Positions 35,801 to 47,071 of a stretch of 64,000 nucleotides of DNA are shown one piece after another. The DNA is from Nipponacmea schrenckii (lineage: Eukaryota > Mollusca > Gastropoda > Lottiidae). The DNA is taken from positions 4,216,001 through 4,280,000 of the forward strand of contig CM060200.1 in NCBI GenBank assembly GCA_030562195.1, in the 5' to 3' direction. The position numbers and the translations under genes are program-made. Within the stretch, counting starts at the first letter, position 1, and each line of letters starts with the position of its first letter. The notes beneath the pieces are model-generated. The model saw only the letters and a list, made by a program, of their open reading frames with translations, made no database searches and was not told the origin of the DNA.

Positions 35801-38800
35801 TTTAACGGTACTTTAATACTATTGTTAAGAGGGCAGATTATATTAAAGAGGCCCAGGCTTGATTTTTAGGGGTCGTTTTGGGCCTTTTGAGTCCTCAGAA
35901 ATACTCAAGCTCTAAGAAAATCGCAAAATACCTTGAAATATACCTTAAACAAAAAATTTCACTTTTCATTTTTTTTCCGTGCTGTACGCGGCTGGTCTCC
36001 AGTCAGTCTGAAAATTGTGTGTCCTGTTGACAAAGTCTACAATTGAAAAATGCGTTGTAGTCTATTTATATAGATGACCGCTATTGCACGACGGGAAGGA
36101 TAACGCTTTGATTATCAAGACGAACCGTTTTCCAATATGGCGGGACGTTCGTAATTTCTTAGGACATTATGATTTTTCAAACACGGATAATTATGGATAC
36201 ACATGGATTTGAAGGCTCAAATTTCAAAGGTAAGCTCTGTAGACTATTTCTGATGAGCTAACCAAAAGATTTCATGTGTTTGAGGCTGTCGGATGATTGT
36301 CCGAAGCAAATAAAGCCTGGGCTCCTTTAAGAATTAAACTACAATACATTTCTTAGATTGATTTTAGTAATGTGTTTTCAAATGTTTTGATTTTCTGTGA
36401 ATATTATTTTCTGTTTATGAGACACGGAAATAGACATAGGTATAGAAGCACTAGATATATATATATATATGTTTATTAACTCTACATTTCACATGCTATC
36501 AAGAGAATAATCAAAACATTTTCATTTCTTATTGCAGAAACACAAATCATAGCAAAACATCAAAATCACTCAATAGTCATCTACCATCAAAGCCCCAGCT
36601 GAAAAATCATAAAAAGGAGTCTAATGCTTCTGTGAAAAGTTCAACACCAATACAAATAAAAAGACATATGCCTAAAGTTAATTCAAAGTTAGCAGAAGAA
36701 CCAAAGATGCAATCAGTATGTTATATTTGATCAATTTCAAAGGTTTATTTCCAAATTTTCAGCATTTTTCTAATTGGTTATATGTCTCAAAATTCAATAA
36801 CGAGAGCAGTTACGGAAGGTGTTATCGTGCAATTTAAATACATCATTCTCTTAATTATTTGAACTCTTTTGAAGATGATTTGACCTGACATCTTTTCTGT
36901 TATAGAGTCCATTTCCTTCAGTAAAAAGTGAAAGTAGAAGGAATACGCCAGCTACAACAAAGAGACCTAAATCTCATGATATACTAGTAGATAAGGTCAG
37001 TAGTCTATAGAGTACTCTGCTGTCTTCTGCCAAATTTAATAGAATCAGATGTAAAATATTACATTTATTATAGGCCGTAAAATTGTATTTAAATTTCAAT
37101 TTATTTAATAATTTTGATAGCCCAGCCCATTACCAAATATTTAGCTAAAAAAAACCTTTTTTTTTTAATTTTGCCTTATGTATTGTACAAAGTGTTGTTC
37201 TTGGAACAAGTTTTGTGACACCTATACATTAGAATAGAGTTTTAAACAATGAGAAAGACACTAGAACATTGTTCTTTTCACTTCATATTGTACAAAGAGT
37301 GAAGTACAAGACAGAAATTGATAGTTCATTGCATAATTATTCTTTGACACATTAATCATATTTATAATGAGTACTCATTTTTACTCCATATGAGGCAATG
37401 TAGGGTGTATAATTTTGTATAAAGAATATTTGTGTGTTTCAGATAGTATCTGCTGTAGTAGATGGTACTAGTCCAGATAAACTAGAACTATCTCAGTCAG
37501 ATGATATAGATATTAACTTGCTCAATCCTGTTATAGCTTTAGGTAAGTTACAGATTCTATACAGAGCATAGTGACAGGAAATCAAATGTTGTCTTTATAA
37601 TTATGGTTCTGTGCATCCTTCCACAGCTTACTGTAAATATAAAGCCAAGATGTATATTGAATCCTTGTGTCATGTTTGTTAGTTTGCCCTAGTATTTTAA
37701 TTAATAAGTCTCATAAAACAAAGTGTTTCATGTCCTACTTTAAATTCTTCTGTTGTAGATGAAGGGGTGTTTGTTTCTAAAGATAAAATTAGGCGAAGTC
37801 CTGAGGGTAATGTTGAAGGTAAGTGAAACAATGCTGACAGTATCACATTTTAAGGTATCATAACTGTTGATGATCAATCATTAACTAATGATTATTGATA
37901 TTTGCCTCAATATAAGATTGAAATGTAATCTGTCACTTTATTGTAGAAGAACCACAACCAAATCAACAAGGGGCTCCAGCTGTAGATAATACCAGAATGA
38001 AGTTATCTTTCACTGATGCTGAACCTCTGTCACCAAACCATTCTACTGATGTTAATACCACTCATAGCACCACAGTTATACATAAAAATACCTTAACAAT
38101 AACAGAGGATAATGATAGTGGTCTCTTAACATTAGATGAACAAACATCCTTTTTACATAATTCTCCTTCAGAACTACAGTCAGCTGAAAAAACTGAGTTA
38201 AAAACAAGTGAACAAAGATTATTGTCACCTCAAGATGATATGTTGGATATCTTTAACTCAGAACACGATAGTGATATAGAAGGGGAGTTACCCTACTTGG
38301 TGGTCTCTTCACCAATGGAGTCTGACAAGCCAACAGATCTGTTAAAATCCGGTAGAAAAAGTGATATCTTCGGTAAATTAAAATTGACATCCGAAGATGA
38401 TTTGGATGATATTTTCAATACAAAAACTCCAAGAATATTACGTAAAACAGCTACTATTAATTCAGTAGACAGTTTCTTCTGATACAGATCAAGTGTTTGT
38501 AAATAGAGCAGTACAATTTGATTCTCTGCAAGATGATGAACCAGTGACATTAAAGACTTTTTCACCTCCTAAACCATCTACAGATTTATTAGTGGACTTC
38601 AATTCGTCATGGAATAAACAGACGTCAAATGCCATTGTAGATGTACCACTCATTGATATAGATAATAATAGTGATATTGAAAATGAAGAATTTCCCGATA
38701 TATTGGATATAAATGAATCATTTTCTCCTGTAAAAAAAGGGATTAAGTTGGTTGGAATATCTCCTGGAAAAGCAATCAAACATGTTTCACCTTCCAAATC

Positions 38801-39592
38801 TAGTGTCGATATCGCTGAATGTCGTAAAGCTGCCTCAGAGACATTAAATCGTTTTTCTATAGAAATAGATGATTTAATAGCTCAAACTGATAGAACTATT
38901 CATGATAAAGAACAGTTATTATCAACATCACTATCAGATGATATCTTAATATCTGATCTAAGTCAGAAATATTTAAAACCAGCATCTAGTCACCAGCCTT
39001 CACGATTATCACCTAATCTTCTAGATCAGGATATATTTGGTGAGTTTAATTTCAAAGTGACATTTTCATTTATTTATCCCACTGTTAGTGAGTTCCAATA
39101 GGAAAGTCAGGCTTGTGATTATTTTTACAGTATCATTATTTGTGATTTCAAACCCTTGATTTGATGTAATTAGCAATGCAACTGCTGTCTTTGCTCATTC
39201 ATCTATTAATTGACTTTTTTTGTGACCAAATGAAATTTGAAGTGTATATTGGTCCACCATTGCACAAACACTCCACAAGGCTTAATTCTCGACTGGTTTG
39301 GGGAAACTTGGTGTTCATTATCAAAATATCACAATATATTTTATATGCAGGCACAATTCTTGGTGTAAGGATAAACCCTATTATAAATCAGAATATGAAT
39401 ATTGTCCTTGTTCTTGGAAACGTTTTCTGATCAGGTCCTGAATTACAAGTGAAGTAGAAAAACAAAACAATAAGCTCAGACAATTAGATTTGTGAGTGAA
39501 ATAAGACCATGTGAAAATGCTAATTAATACTTCAAATTTGTGTAATTTCAGCTGAAGATGATACCCTCCTGTTAGCTGTGTCACCAAATTAA
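29822..39592 (+). CDS. HAUS6: HAUS augmin-like complex subunit 6
   Basis: Largest augmin subunit, which recruits gamma-tubulin to spindle microtubules for branching nucleation in mitosis. Nineteen coding exons, about 1,041 residues (human 955): 29822-29973, 30411-30506, 30901-30982, 31406-31535, 32128-32293, 32572-32679, 32790-32874, 33071-33259, 33457-33559, 33684-33774, 34020-34140, 34852-34957, 35499-35634, 36538-36715, 36906-36995, 37443-37542, 37759-37818, 37947-39039 and 39552-39592 (TAA). Conserved N-terminal parts include FFTNLLLLGFEAKTFEMKY, AVLYFLFNQLNP, CFWPISNK, LLMSPGGNKFYEF (human has SLFLSPGGPKF) and GGKVNLLSLIQLWN (human AGKLNLLTVIQLLN). The C-terminal half is a long acidic, Ser-rich, probably disordered region, as in the family. 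The start codon follows a likely 5' UTR acceptor at 29780. A second donor in exon 2 (after 30512, GTAAGT) would add two residues. The big exon (1,093 bases) is one base too long: the frame ends at TGA near 38479 and continues in another frame; one extra T in GTTTCTTCTGAT explains it. Confidence 0.88.
35847..36326. mobile_element. TTAA-flanked MITE (piggyBac-like) in HAUS6 intron 13
   Basis: 480 bp between TTAA at 35843-35846 and TTAA at 36327-36330. Inverted ends: AGAGGCCCAGGCTTGATTTT (left) and AATAAAGCCTGGGCTCCT (right). No transposase. It is GC-richer than the intron around it. Confidence 0.8.
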
Positions 39593-40762
39593 CAGAACTT
39601 GAAAACTGTTTACCTGCTTTATATAATGATATACAATATCTCTGTGATGGATTATATTTTAACTATAGATTATATAATTGTGATGTGTATGAATTACATG
39701 AGGAGTGATTTCAATTTTAAATGTAAATGTCAATTTGTTGTATATACATGTATATCAATAATTTATCTCAAGTCTTTGTTTTGTTGCAGTAAAAAGAATT
39801 AAATAATATAGTTATTTCTCCATTCTTTGTTCTATTTATCCATTTTCTAGTAGAATGTATGAGTGTTGTAAGAGATAACTGGCCAGACAAGGTAATATTC
39901 TCTCACTGAATTTGAATAATATATAAGCAAAAACTCAAACATTTATTGAAAATTGTTATTAATGCCAATGCTCAGACCAAGGTTTATCAAAATCTATTGA
40001 AAATTGCAATGATAACAAATGCATGGGTTTTCCAATTACATATAGCTTTGTCAACTGAATTAATGGCACCTTTCCCCTTACTTTAGACATTGTTTTGACA
40101 GGTCACGGTAATTTATAGCATGTTTTCATTACACACCATGCCCTTCGTGTGATTCAATCGGTTAACTCATGAGAACTGTGCACAGAAAATATAACATGTT
40201 TGCCTCTATTTGTTGTAAAACACACTCTAGGTTGTCCAGTTGACTCAATCTGAACTCATATAATCACACTGTCTATTCCTTACTTATTACATAAAATCCA
40301 CATTAATTTCTATTTTATTTCAGTTAATATAAATAATAACAAATGCAACTATATTTGAAGTATTATTGGTTATATAATGCCATAGAGCTTACTATTGTAG
40401 AGCGTCATCAACTACTGAAAACATATAGTGGTGAACCTTTTGTTGTAGATTACAGTGGGTGTCTAAGAACTTGTAGGGTATCTGAAATGTTGTAATTAAA
40501 TCAATGTCATATTTGTAGTCATGAATGAAGAGTGAGCTTACAGTGAACTTTCTTATGTCAAACATTCTATAATACCATGAAAGAACGCAACATATCTGAT
40601 GCAAGATTTAAAGAGGGTATTGAGCAAGTAGTTTTTTTGGCACAAAATCAATTGTTTCTTTATGTTTTTCTGATAAGGTTTAATAGAATGACTCCATATA
40701 AAATGTCAGTATAACCTATAATAGTTAATGTTAAACCAACCTTATAGGATTGAATTATACAA
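39593..40762. other. Space between the 3' ends of HAUS6 and RCHY1
   Basis: Holds the HAUS6 3' UTR (possible weak signal ATTAAA near 39797) and the RCHY1 3' end. At 39870-40020 there is a piece of the GGGCAATAACTC family left end (AACTGGCCAGACAAGGTAAT). Otherwise nothing recognised. Confidence 0.45.
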
Positions 40763-43700
40763 TCAGTTTCTACAGGTATTATATGAACCACATTCTCCAC
40801 ACTTTAACCCTACCACATGAAACTTGGCTTTACTTGTCTAAATAATAATAAAATACATGGTTACTTTATAAAAATTGCAGATTATGTCCTACTGTTCCAC
40901 ACTGTATAGTAGAGTAACTAAAGCATAGGTAAAATGCTACCTTAAATGCTAAAACTTACTCTCTTTTTTTTGGACAAGTTAATCATGATGAATTTTAAGT
41001 GACATATTTCAACATATTGGACAGGGTTAACCAGAATTTTTCATCGTACATTTATGAAAGCATGTTTCAGCCATCTAAAATATGACCAGAATAAAAGCCC
41101 TATACCTTATGACAATCACGACATAAAATATCTAATATCACATTCTTATACTCTTCAGGCATTTCAGTATTAGCTAAATCTTCATCTAAATGTTTCCAAA
41201 CATCTCCCATATCTACCAATGACACATTACATGTTGGACAAGCATAATTACTGTAAATAAGATCATTGGTATTTATATAAGTATGTCAGGATATATTAAG
41301 TATATGTACTCCTTCAAAAGAGATTATTCTATTAAATGGCCATTTAAACCTACATTTTGTATAAGCTTACCAAGAATACCGAGTACAACAAAAACTCACT
41401 AATGAGAAAGCTAATTTACTTCTTGCACAACATTTGATATGAACAAAAATATAACTTACTTTGATTTGAGCAGGTTCTCATAACAGTCGCTGCAAGATAT
41501 AATGATCAATAAGTAAAATAATGGTATTATTGCTATTAACAGTTTACAGCTGATCCAACAGAAAATCTAAATGAAAGAATCATCACAGCAATAAAATATA
41601 TTCATCATAATTGTGAAGCAGGATCATGTTGGAATTGAAAATGATCTAACTTACTAATGTATTAAATGTCCACAATCAGGAACATGTAGTTTCAATCGTG
41701 ACGTATGTAAATCATCTCGACATATTGCACAAACATCATGGGATACCTTCTCAACACACTGTAAATATCAAATATCATAGGTCTTCTATAATTCTTTAAG
41801 ATAGGATTGTCTATCTCGCAATAATTTGTAGCCTTACAGTATTTGACTCAATCACTCATGGGTCATGATATTTGGTCAAGACTTTAAAATATCTCTTAAT
41901 TATTCCTGTGTCCTGATTCTAGTAACTAGGTCAGACAGGTTCTGGTATGTGAACTGATGTTTACTGGAAGGAGTCTATAACTGAAAACGATGAAGGGGAA
42001 TATGAAATCGTAGCCAATTAGTCATCTGTATTTTCCCCATCTCTACTTTTTAACTTTGTAATATTCTCCAGAATATTTAAGTAATCAATATTTGTGATAT
42101 ATATCTACAAATCCAATGACTAAAATCAACTTTGCACCAAATCATTCAAATGAAATATCAAAATTCGTATGAAGATGGTATGTTTTAAGACAGATACTAT
42201 AAAAAAAAATTTTCTTCCAGCATCATTGGTTTAGGGAAAAAGCAATAAATTAAAATTTAATGTATTTCACAAACCTTCTTTAAACAAAAAAGAAAATACT
42301 GTACCTTATGATTATTTTTCAATGATGTTGCTAAACATAAATCACATTTTTTACAATGAAAAAAGTTCTCTCGACCACCAAGTCTAAAAGTAAACAGCAA
42401 AATTTGCCAACTTAAACATTACATATAAAGCAAAGTAATGTCTTTTTGAGCAATCAATGTAGTTAACATATTGTACAAAAATAACTGTCAAGGACCATTG
42501 CAGAGATATTGAAATTTTAATTTGAAAATCTTCGGAGACTATCATAGGCTATGTAGGCCTATTATTTTTGAAAGAAAATGTTGAACCTTGAAAATGCATA
42601 TTTATAAGATAATATAAAATTCAAAAAACAAAAGTTCATAAAGTCTACACTACACTACAGCAGATGAAATTCCAAAACGCAACATGTTTTTTCATTTCTT
42701 AGTATAATGAGAAGAAAAAACCTACCTGCATAAGCCACAGAATTCACAATGAAATTGTTTTTTACTGATATCATCGTCATATAGATTGCATATATTACAA
42801 CAATATTTACTGAACTCTATATTACAGTTGGTACAAGTTGTTGATACCTGAAAATATATATTAAGCGTATTTCAATAATCAAATGCATCTTTATAGATAA
42901 TTACTTACATTTTTGGATATTTATTTATTTTTTTATGTTATTTATGGCAGCAGGTACATTTACTGATGAATAGAGCTTTTATTGGCCAAGTTTAAAGTAC
43001 AAACAGTCATTATTTAAGAAAAGAAAAGTTTTAATCATAATGAAAGTATTCAAGGTGAGATTTTCATTATCAAAGTGATTAAATATGTCGAATATTTGTG
43101 TTTAATATTGACTTTTGGTTAAATAAGTAGGCCTATGTATCCCACACTTGATGAATTTTCAAAAAGCGACAATAAAACCATATTTGGAATTCTTCAAAAA
43201 AGTGAGCAAGCAACGATTCCATTCAGTTTGAGAATAAAGGCATCTGGGAAATCAGTTCTTAAACATCCTCGTGGAAGCGCGCTATGGCAATCATTTAAAA
43301 TAGATTAATGGATGCTTTAAGCATTTTATCAACTTCTTGATTTTGTGGATTTATCTTATTAAAGAGAGATTTTGATGTATAATGACCCAAGATAAGTCAA
43401 CTGATGGATATATAATGTTATTTGTCAAGTTTGAGTGAAATTAAAATTTCATGTTTCTTCTAACAGCTATCATCCCTTTAAGGCCCATGGGTTGAATTTC
43501 TCTCCAGTCTCCACTGAATAAAAATTTTTTAGGCGTTACTTTCAATACATTGTCATTAGGTTATGGTTTGTCTCACTCTTTCACTCATCTCAGATTTGCC
43601 CAGTAGTTACTAACCTTTTGAATGGTATTGCATTTTATACATTTTAATTTCTCAACACTTCTTCTATTTAACTCATGGTTTTCATTGTCATCATGACAAA

Positions 43701-44129
43701 CTCTGCAGGTGTATTCTTTATTACAACATGGTGCCTATCATGTTAAATGAAAATATAAAACTTAAATCATTCATGTAAAAAGCACTAATGTCTCAATGTT
43801 GCAGGCTGTTTTTGGAACCTGCGTGGCCTTCTGTCTGACCATTACGTTTTCGAAAAATCATCATCATTCATTGAGCTGAGTGCCACGACTTTATGATTTA
43901 CGATTACGTTACCGGGTAGGCTACTTGATGAAGTTGAATCACTAAGATTGGGAAGGAATTATTATCTAACGCCCCTTCAAATCCGAAACAACATTTTTAT
44001 AGCGTGACAAGATGATTAAAACATTAGTATGGGAATTAGAGATAAAGCAATCTATAAACCTACAATCAGTATACATTTTCTCTTATAATGAGCACAACCA
44101 AAATCTTCTTGTACACTTTCACCTGCCAT
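40763..44129 (-). CDS. RCHY1: RING finger and CHY zinc finger protein 1 (Pirh2), E3 ubiquitin ligase
   Basis: E3 ubiquitin ligase; in vertebrates it targets p53 and other cell-cycle proteins. Eight coding exons on the minus strand, all phases consistent, 246 residues (human 261): 44064-44129 (ATG), 43615-43734, 42726-42847, 42305-42383, 41655-41758, 41460-41489 (30 bases), 41106-41250 and 40763-40837 (TGA 40763-40765). In order: CHY zinc finger ([54 protein letters not shown]); CTCHY part ([31 protein letters not shown]); RING ([31 protein letters not shown]); and C-terminal zinc ribbon ([23 protein letters not shown]). All zinc ligands I looked for are present, so the protein looks functional. 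The start is supported by position and by the Cys/His spacing that follows. Confidence 0.93.
41810..41840 (+). mobile_element. Solo end of the pogo-type MITE
   Basis: CTATCTCGCAATAATTTGTA followed by GCCTTACAGTA is identical to the right end of the MITE at 2857-3239. Only about 30 bp remain, in RCHY1 intron 4. Confidence 0.7.
43080..43482 (+). mobile_element. TTAA-type element B, copy 1 (left end lost)
   Basis: Matches 47894-48395 over most of its length (TTTGTGTTTAATATTGACT, AAAAAGCGACAATAAAA, CAGTTTGAGAATAAA, CTTGATTTTGTGGATTTATC, ATGTTTCTTCTAAC) and ends at ATCATCCCTTTAAGG, keeping the right end and TTAA. Lies in RCHY1 intron 2. Carries an ORF shared with copy 2 (43134-43307). Confidence 0.7.
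43134..43307 (+). CDS. Small ORF on TTAA-type element B, copy 1
   Basis: ATG at 43134, reading [20 protein letters not shown] and [20 protein letters not shown] to a stop near 43305, about 57 residues. The other copy (from 47970) has the same ATG and frame with many third-base differences. No known family. It may be a coding piece captured by the element. Confidence 0.35.
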
Positions 44130-44539
44130 TTTGTTTTTCAGATTATCGCTTGTATCAAAAGGCGTTTTTATGAAGCAACTCGCATCTGATCGCTCTGCTC
44201 GGACGATTACCGTCACGTGGTACAAATCGAATCGCCTTAAATAAATGACACGAATATGCTGCAAAAAAATAATAAAAAAACTTTTCTCTATAAAACACAT
44301 TAAATTCATGTGAAAAAAAATCAAAACCAGTTTTAGGCCTAGTTCAGAAATACGAGATAGAGAACCTACCTAACTATTGTCAACGTCGACATTTTTAACA
44401 TAGACTCTAAGACATAAGACTATAGCCTACCCGTCAAGATGGGCCTCCAGGTATAAGGACACTTCCGCCCAAACTGCTTTTCATTCCCCAAAATGGTTGA
44501 AAAAACTGCATTGGGAGAGTGTCTTACCTCTACTTTTAA
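44130..44539. other. Upstream region of RCHY1
   Basis: Contains the RCHY1 promoter; the frame upstream of its ATG stays open to 44324 on the minus strand but is taken as 5' UTR. One TAGGCCTA at 44334. Confidence 0.4.
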
Positions 44540-45589
44540 TATGAATAAGGCATGGCCTTTGGGGGGAAAGAAAAAAGCGGCCCAAAACTAGGGCTATTGA
44601 TAATAATGACAATGATTACGCAGAATAATGTCATTCATTGATAAAAGCTGGCGTCATAAATATCGTGTGACGTCATAAAACGCCCGGTCAACGTAATTTC
44701 GACAGCAAGGGAAGACAACTCTTATATGAGATAAACTTGTTTATGGAAATCCCGCATAGAACATTCAGGAAAAATTAAGATTAAACGTAAGGTGTTTAAA
44801 TAGGGTACGAAACATCTATTTTAGTGTTTGTAAAAGAAATGTACTTTTTTTTAAGAATTCCAGAATATTCACTTCGAGACTAACTTGATTTACTGCGACT
44901 TAGCTGAAAACAAACATGGCAGCCCCCATGGCGGTCATCTTTTTTCTCACTTTTTTTTTGACTACCAGCGGTTCAAAATTCTTCTGGTGCATATTCATGT
45001 ATACATGTTACCATAAGAGAGAGCTTTGCTCTCGACGGCTTTAGCCGTCGAGAGAGCTGCGCTCTCATAATATGAATAAGGCATGGCCTTGAATGAGAGC
45101 GCAGACTAGGGCTATTGATAATAATGACAATGATTACGCAAAATAATGTCATTCATTGATAAATTTCGATGTCATAAATAGCGTGTGACGTCACAAAACG
45201 CCCTGTCAACGTAATTTCGACGGCAAGGGAAGACAACTCTTATATGAGATAAACTTGTTTATGGAAATCCCGCATAGAACCTTCAGGAAAAATTAAGATT
45301 AAACGTAAGGTGTTTAAATAGGGTACAAAACATTTATTTTAGTGTTTGTGAAAGAAATGTAATTTATTTTAAGATTTCCAGAATATTCACTTCGAGACTA
45401 CCTTGATTGACTGCGACCTAGTTGTAAACAAACATGGCAGCCCCCATGGCGGCCATCTTTTTTCTTTTTTTTTTCTTACTACCAGTGGTGCAAAGTTCTT
45501 CTGATGCATATTCATGTATACATGTTACCATAAGAGAGAGCTTTGTTCTCGACGGCGAAGCCGTCGAGAGAGCTGCGCTCTCATATTCT
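44540..45589 (+). repeat. Direct tandem duplication, two units of about 525 bp
   Basis: Units 44540-45069 and 45070 to about 45589 share nearly all their sequence: TATGAATAAGGCATGGCCTT, GGGCTATTGATAATAATGAC, GACAACTCTTATATGAGATA, and CAAACATGGCAGCCCCCATG. Each has a perfect CRE-like TGACGTCA (near 44668 and 45187) some 245 bp before the ATG, and a hairpin CTCTCGACGGC...GCCGTCGAGAG near its end. Confidence 0.9.
44916..45050 (+). pseudogene. Upstream copy of the signal-peptide exon, out of frame
   Basis: Starts with the same MAAPMA... signal peptide as the exon at 45434, but base changes and small indels in the T-rich part and at the hairpin (GGCTTTAGCC in place of GGCGAAGCC) break the frame, giving an early stop at TAG near 45046. 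Confidence 0.55.
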
Positions 45590-45630
45590 ACAGATAAATC
45601 GACCGGAAAAAACCCAAATGTTGTTTTTCT
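45434..45630 (+). CDS. First exon of a secreted or membrane receptor, Ig/IL-1R-like (orphan exon)
   Basis: ATG 45434-45436 follows a CAAAC context. The product starts with a signal peptide (MAAPMAAIFFLFFFLLPVVQ), then SSSDAYSCIHVTIRESFVLD, then GEAVERAALSYSTDKSTGKN and PNVVF. The pattern (Cys, E-x-F-x-L-x-G-E) resembles the start of a first Ig domain in IL-1-receptor-like proteins. The frame stops at TAA three bases after CT|GTAATT, a plausible phase-2 donor after 45630. No downstream exon is recognised before the next transposon. It may be a working first exon of a gene with distant exons, or an orphan left by duplication. Confidence 0.4.
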
Positions 45631-45639
45631 GTAATTTCG

Positions 45640-46158
45640 ACATTTTTTCCAAGTGAAATGTTTTTCAAATAAACATTTATTAAGGAAATGAAACAAAATT
45701 TATATTTTCATGGGGGGGGATCACACGTTCCTGTTGATTTTAGACGTAAAAATGTTTAGATCCTGAAATTGTGCACGACCTGTGGCGGAAACTATTTTAG
45801 ATTTATGTTCTTTTTTTTTTATCCAATTTGGAGAATTCGGAGAATTAGGAATTTTACACTCACTGTGATATAAACTACCAGAAGACCTTCCACACTGGAT
45901 TGTGTGTCCGATCTTCCTAGGTCAAGAGTACTTACGCATTCAAATATTTGTATTGGGTGTTATAGAAGATACTCTCCTATGGAAGCACTGGCCAAGGTCA
46001 CAAGAAGAGAACATACATTTTCCTTCACATTTCTGTTATTACATAAAGTAATGATTCCGAAGATTAGATTAAAAATACAATTAAAGATAACAATGAAATC
46101 TTGAATGACTAAAATATAATAATACTTGCAAATAATATATACATATAACTAACATGAT
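45640..46158. other. Intergenic stretch, no gene seen
   Basis: AT-rich, short frames only. The right part borders the 3' end of the Penelope-like fragment. Confidence 0.35.
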
Positions 46159-46824
46159 TCAATTGTTTGTGGGAGTTAATGGAATAGGGTCCAATTTGCC
46201 ATGGACTAGTAAATTACTAAGATTTTTATTTCTCTTAAAAGCAGTAACCAAACGTTTAGTGTAAATATTAGGAAATTGACATTGGAGTTCTTTATAATAT
46301 CGTTTGACAATCAAAGAGGCATTTTTGGCTGTAGTATTATAGGTTGCAACAAAGGGTATGATTTGGTTGTCATGTTGGACCTAAGATTAAGTCCATTAGG
46401 TATAACAGTTTGTAACTGATCAATCCAGAAACTCTCTCTCTGCAATCGTGTGGTTTTAGGTTTAACTGTAGGTGAAAAAGGAACTTGTTCGATAGGCATA
46501 ACCAGAAGATCTTCAATGGAATGATTGGGTTGGTTGAAATGATTCGCAATTGGTCTATCTTTCTTATGAAGTATATCAAAACGGTGGCCGCTAAATCGAG
46601 TACGCAACTCATTTTGGGTTTCACCAACATATTGAACATCGCATTTTTTGCAAGAAATTAGGTAGATTATATTTTTATCTTTACATGAAAGTATGTCATT
46701 CATCTGAAATATTTTTCCGTTCTTATTATTCTTGAAATAGTGTGAACTATGTACATATTCGCAGGTACGACACCTAGAACCTCTGTGAAATTCAGTTCGA
46801 CCGATAACTTTTATGCCCTCGGTA
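46159..46824 (-). pseudogene. Penelope-like retroelement, GIY-YIG endonuclease end, broken copy 1
   Basis: Read on the minus strand from about 46824: a CxxC-type motif (RCRTCEYVH), then KNIIYLISCKKCDVQYVGET (the GIY-YIG motif as IYLI...YVG), RFSGHRFDI (conserved Arg of the nuclease), then RLQRESFWIDQLQTVIPNGL. The frame is lost near 46380. The family's C-terminal tail continues in another frame to a stop at 46159-46161, including YYKELQCQFPNIYTKRLVTA. The reverse transcriptase upstream is missing, so this is a 5'-truncated, dead copy. Confidence 0.8.
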
Positions 46825-47071
46825 AAAAAAAAAAGTAAATTGCATTGTACTATAAACCTTTTCCTGTTAAATTATGCGAGAAAATCCTAGCAGCATGGCT
46901 GCCAAAGGGTTTACTTAGCAACTCTAGACTCCTTTATAGGGTAAAAATATGACGGCAAATTATGACGAAACTTTTAAAATAAAAAAACATATTGTGCGTA
47001 TTATATATTATATTACTTCAAATGATCATGCTTTTTTAAAGTCACATTTTTCTGGTTCAATGATCCGTAAC

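Noticed and set aside
44130..44324. In-frame upstream extension of RCHY1
   Set aside because: The family start lies near the first zinc ligand, and the ATG at 44127-44129 gives the expected N-terminus.
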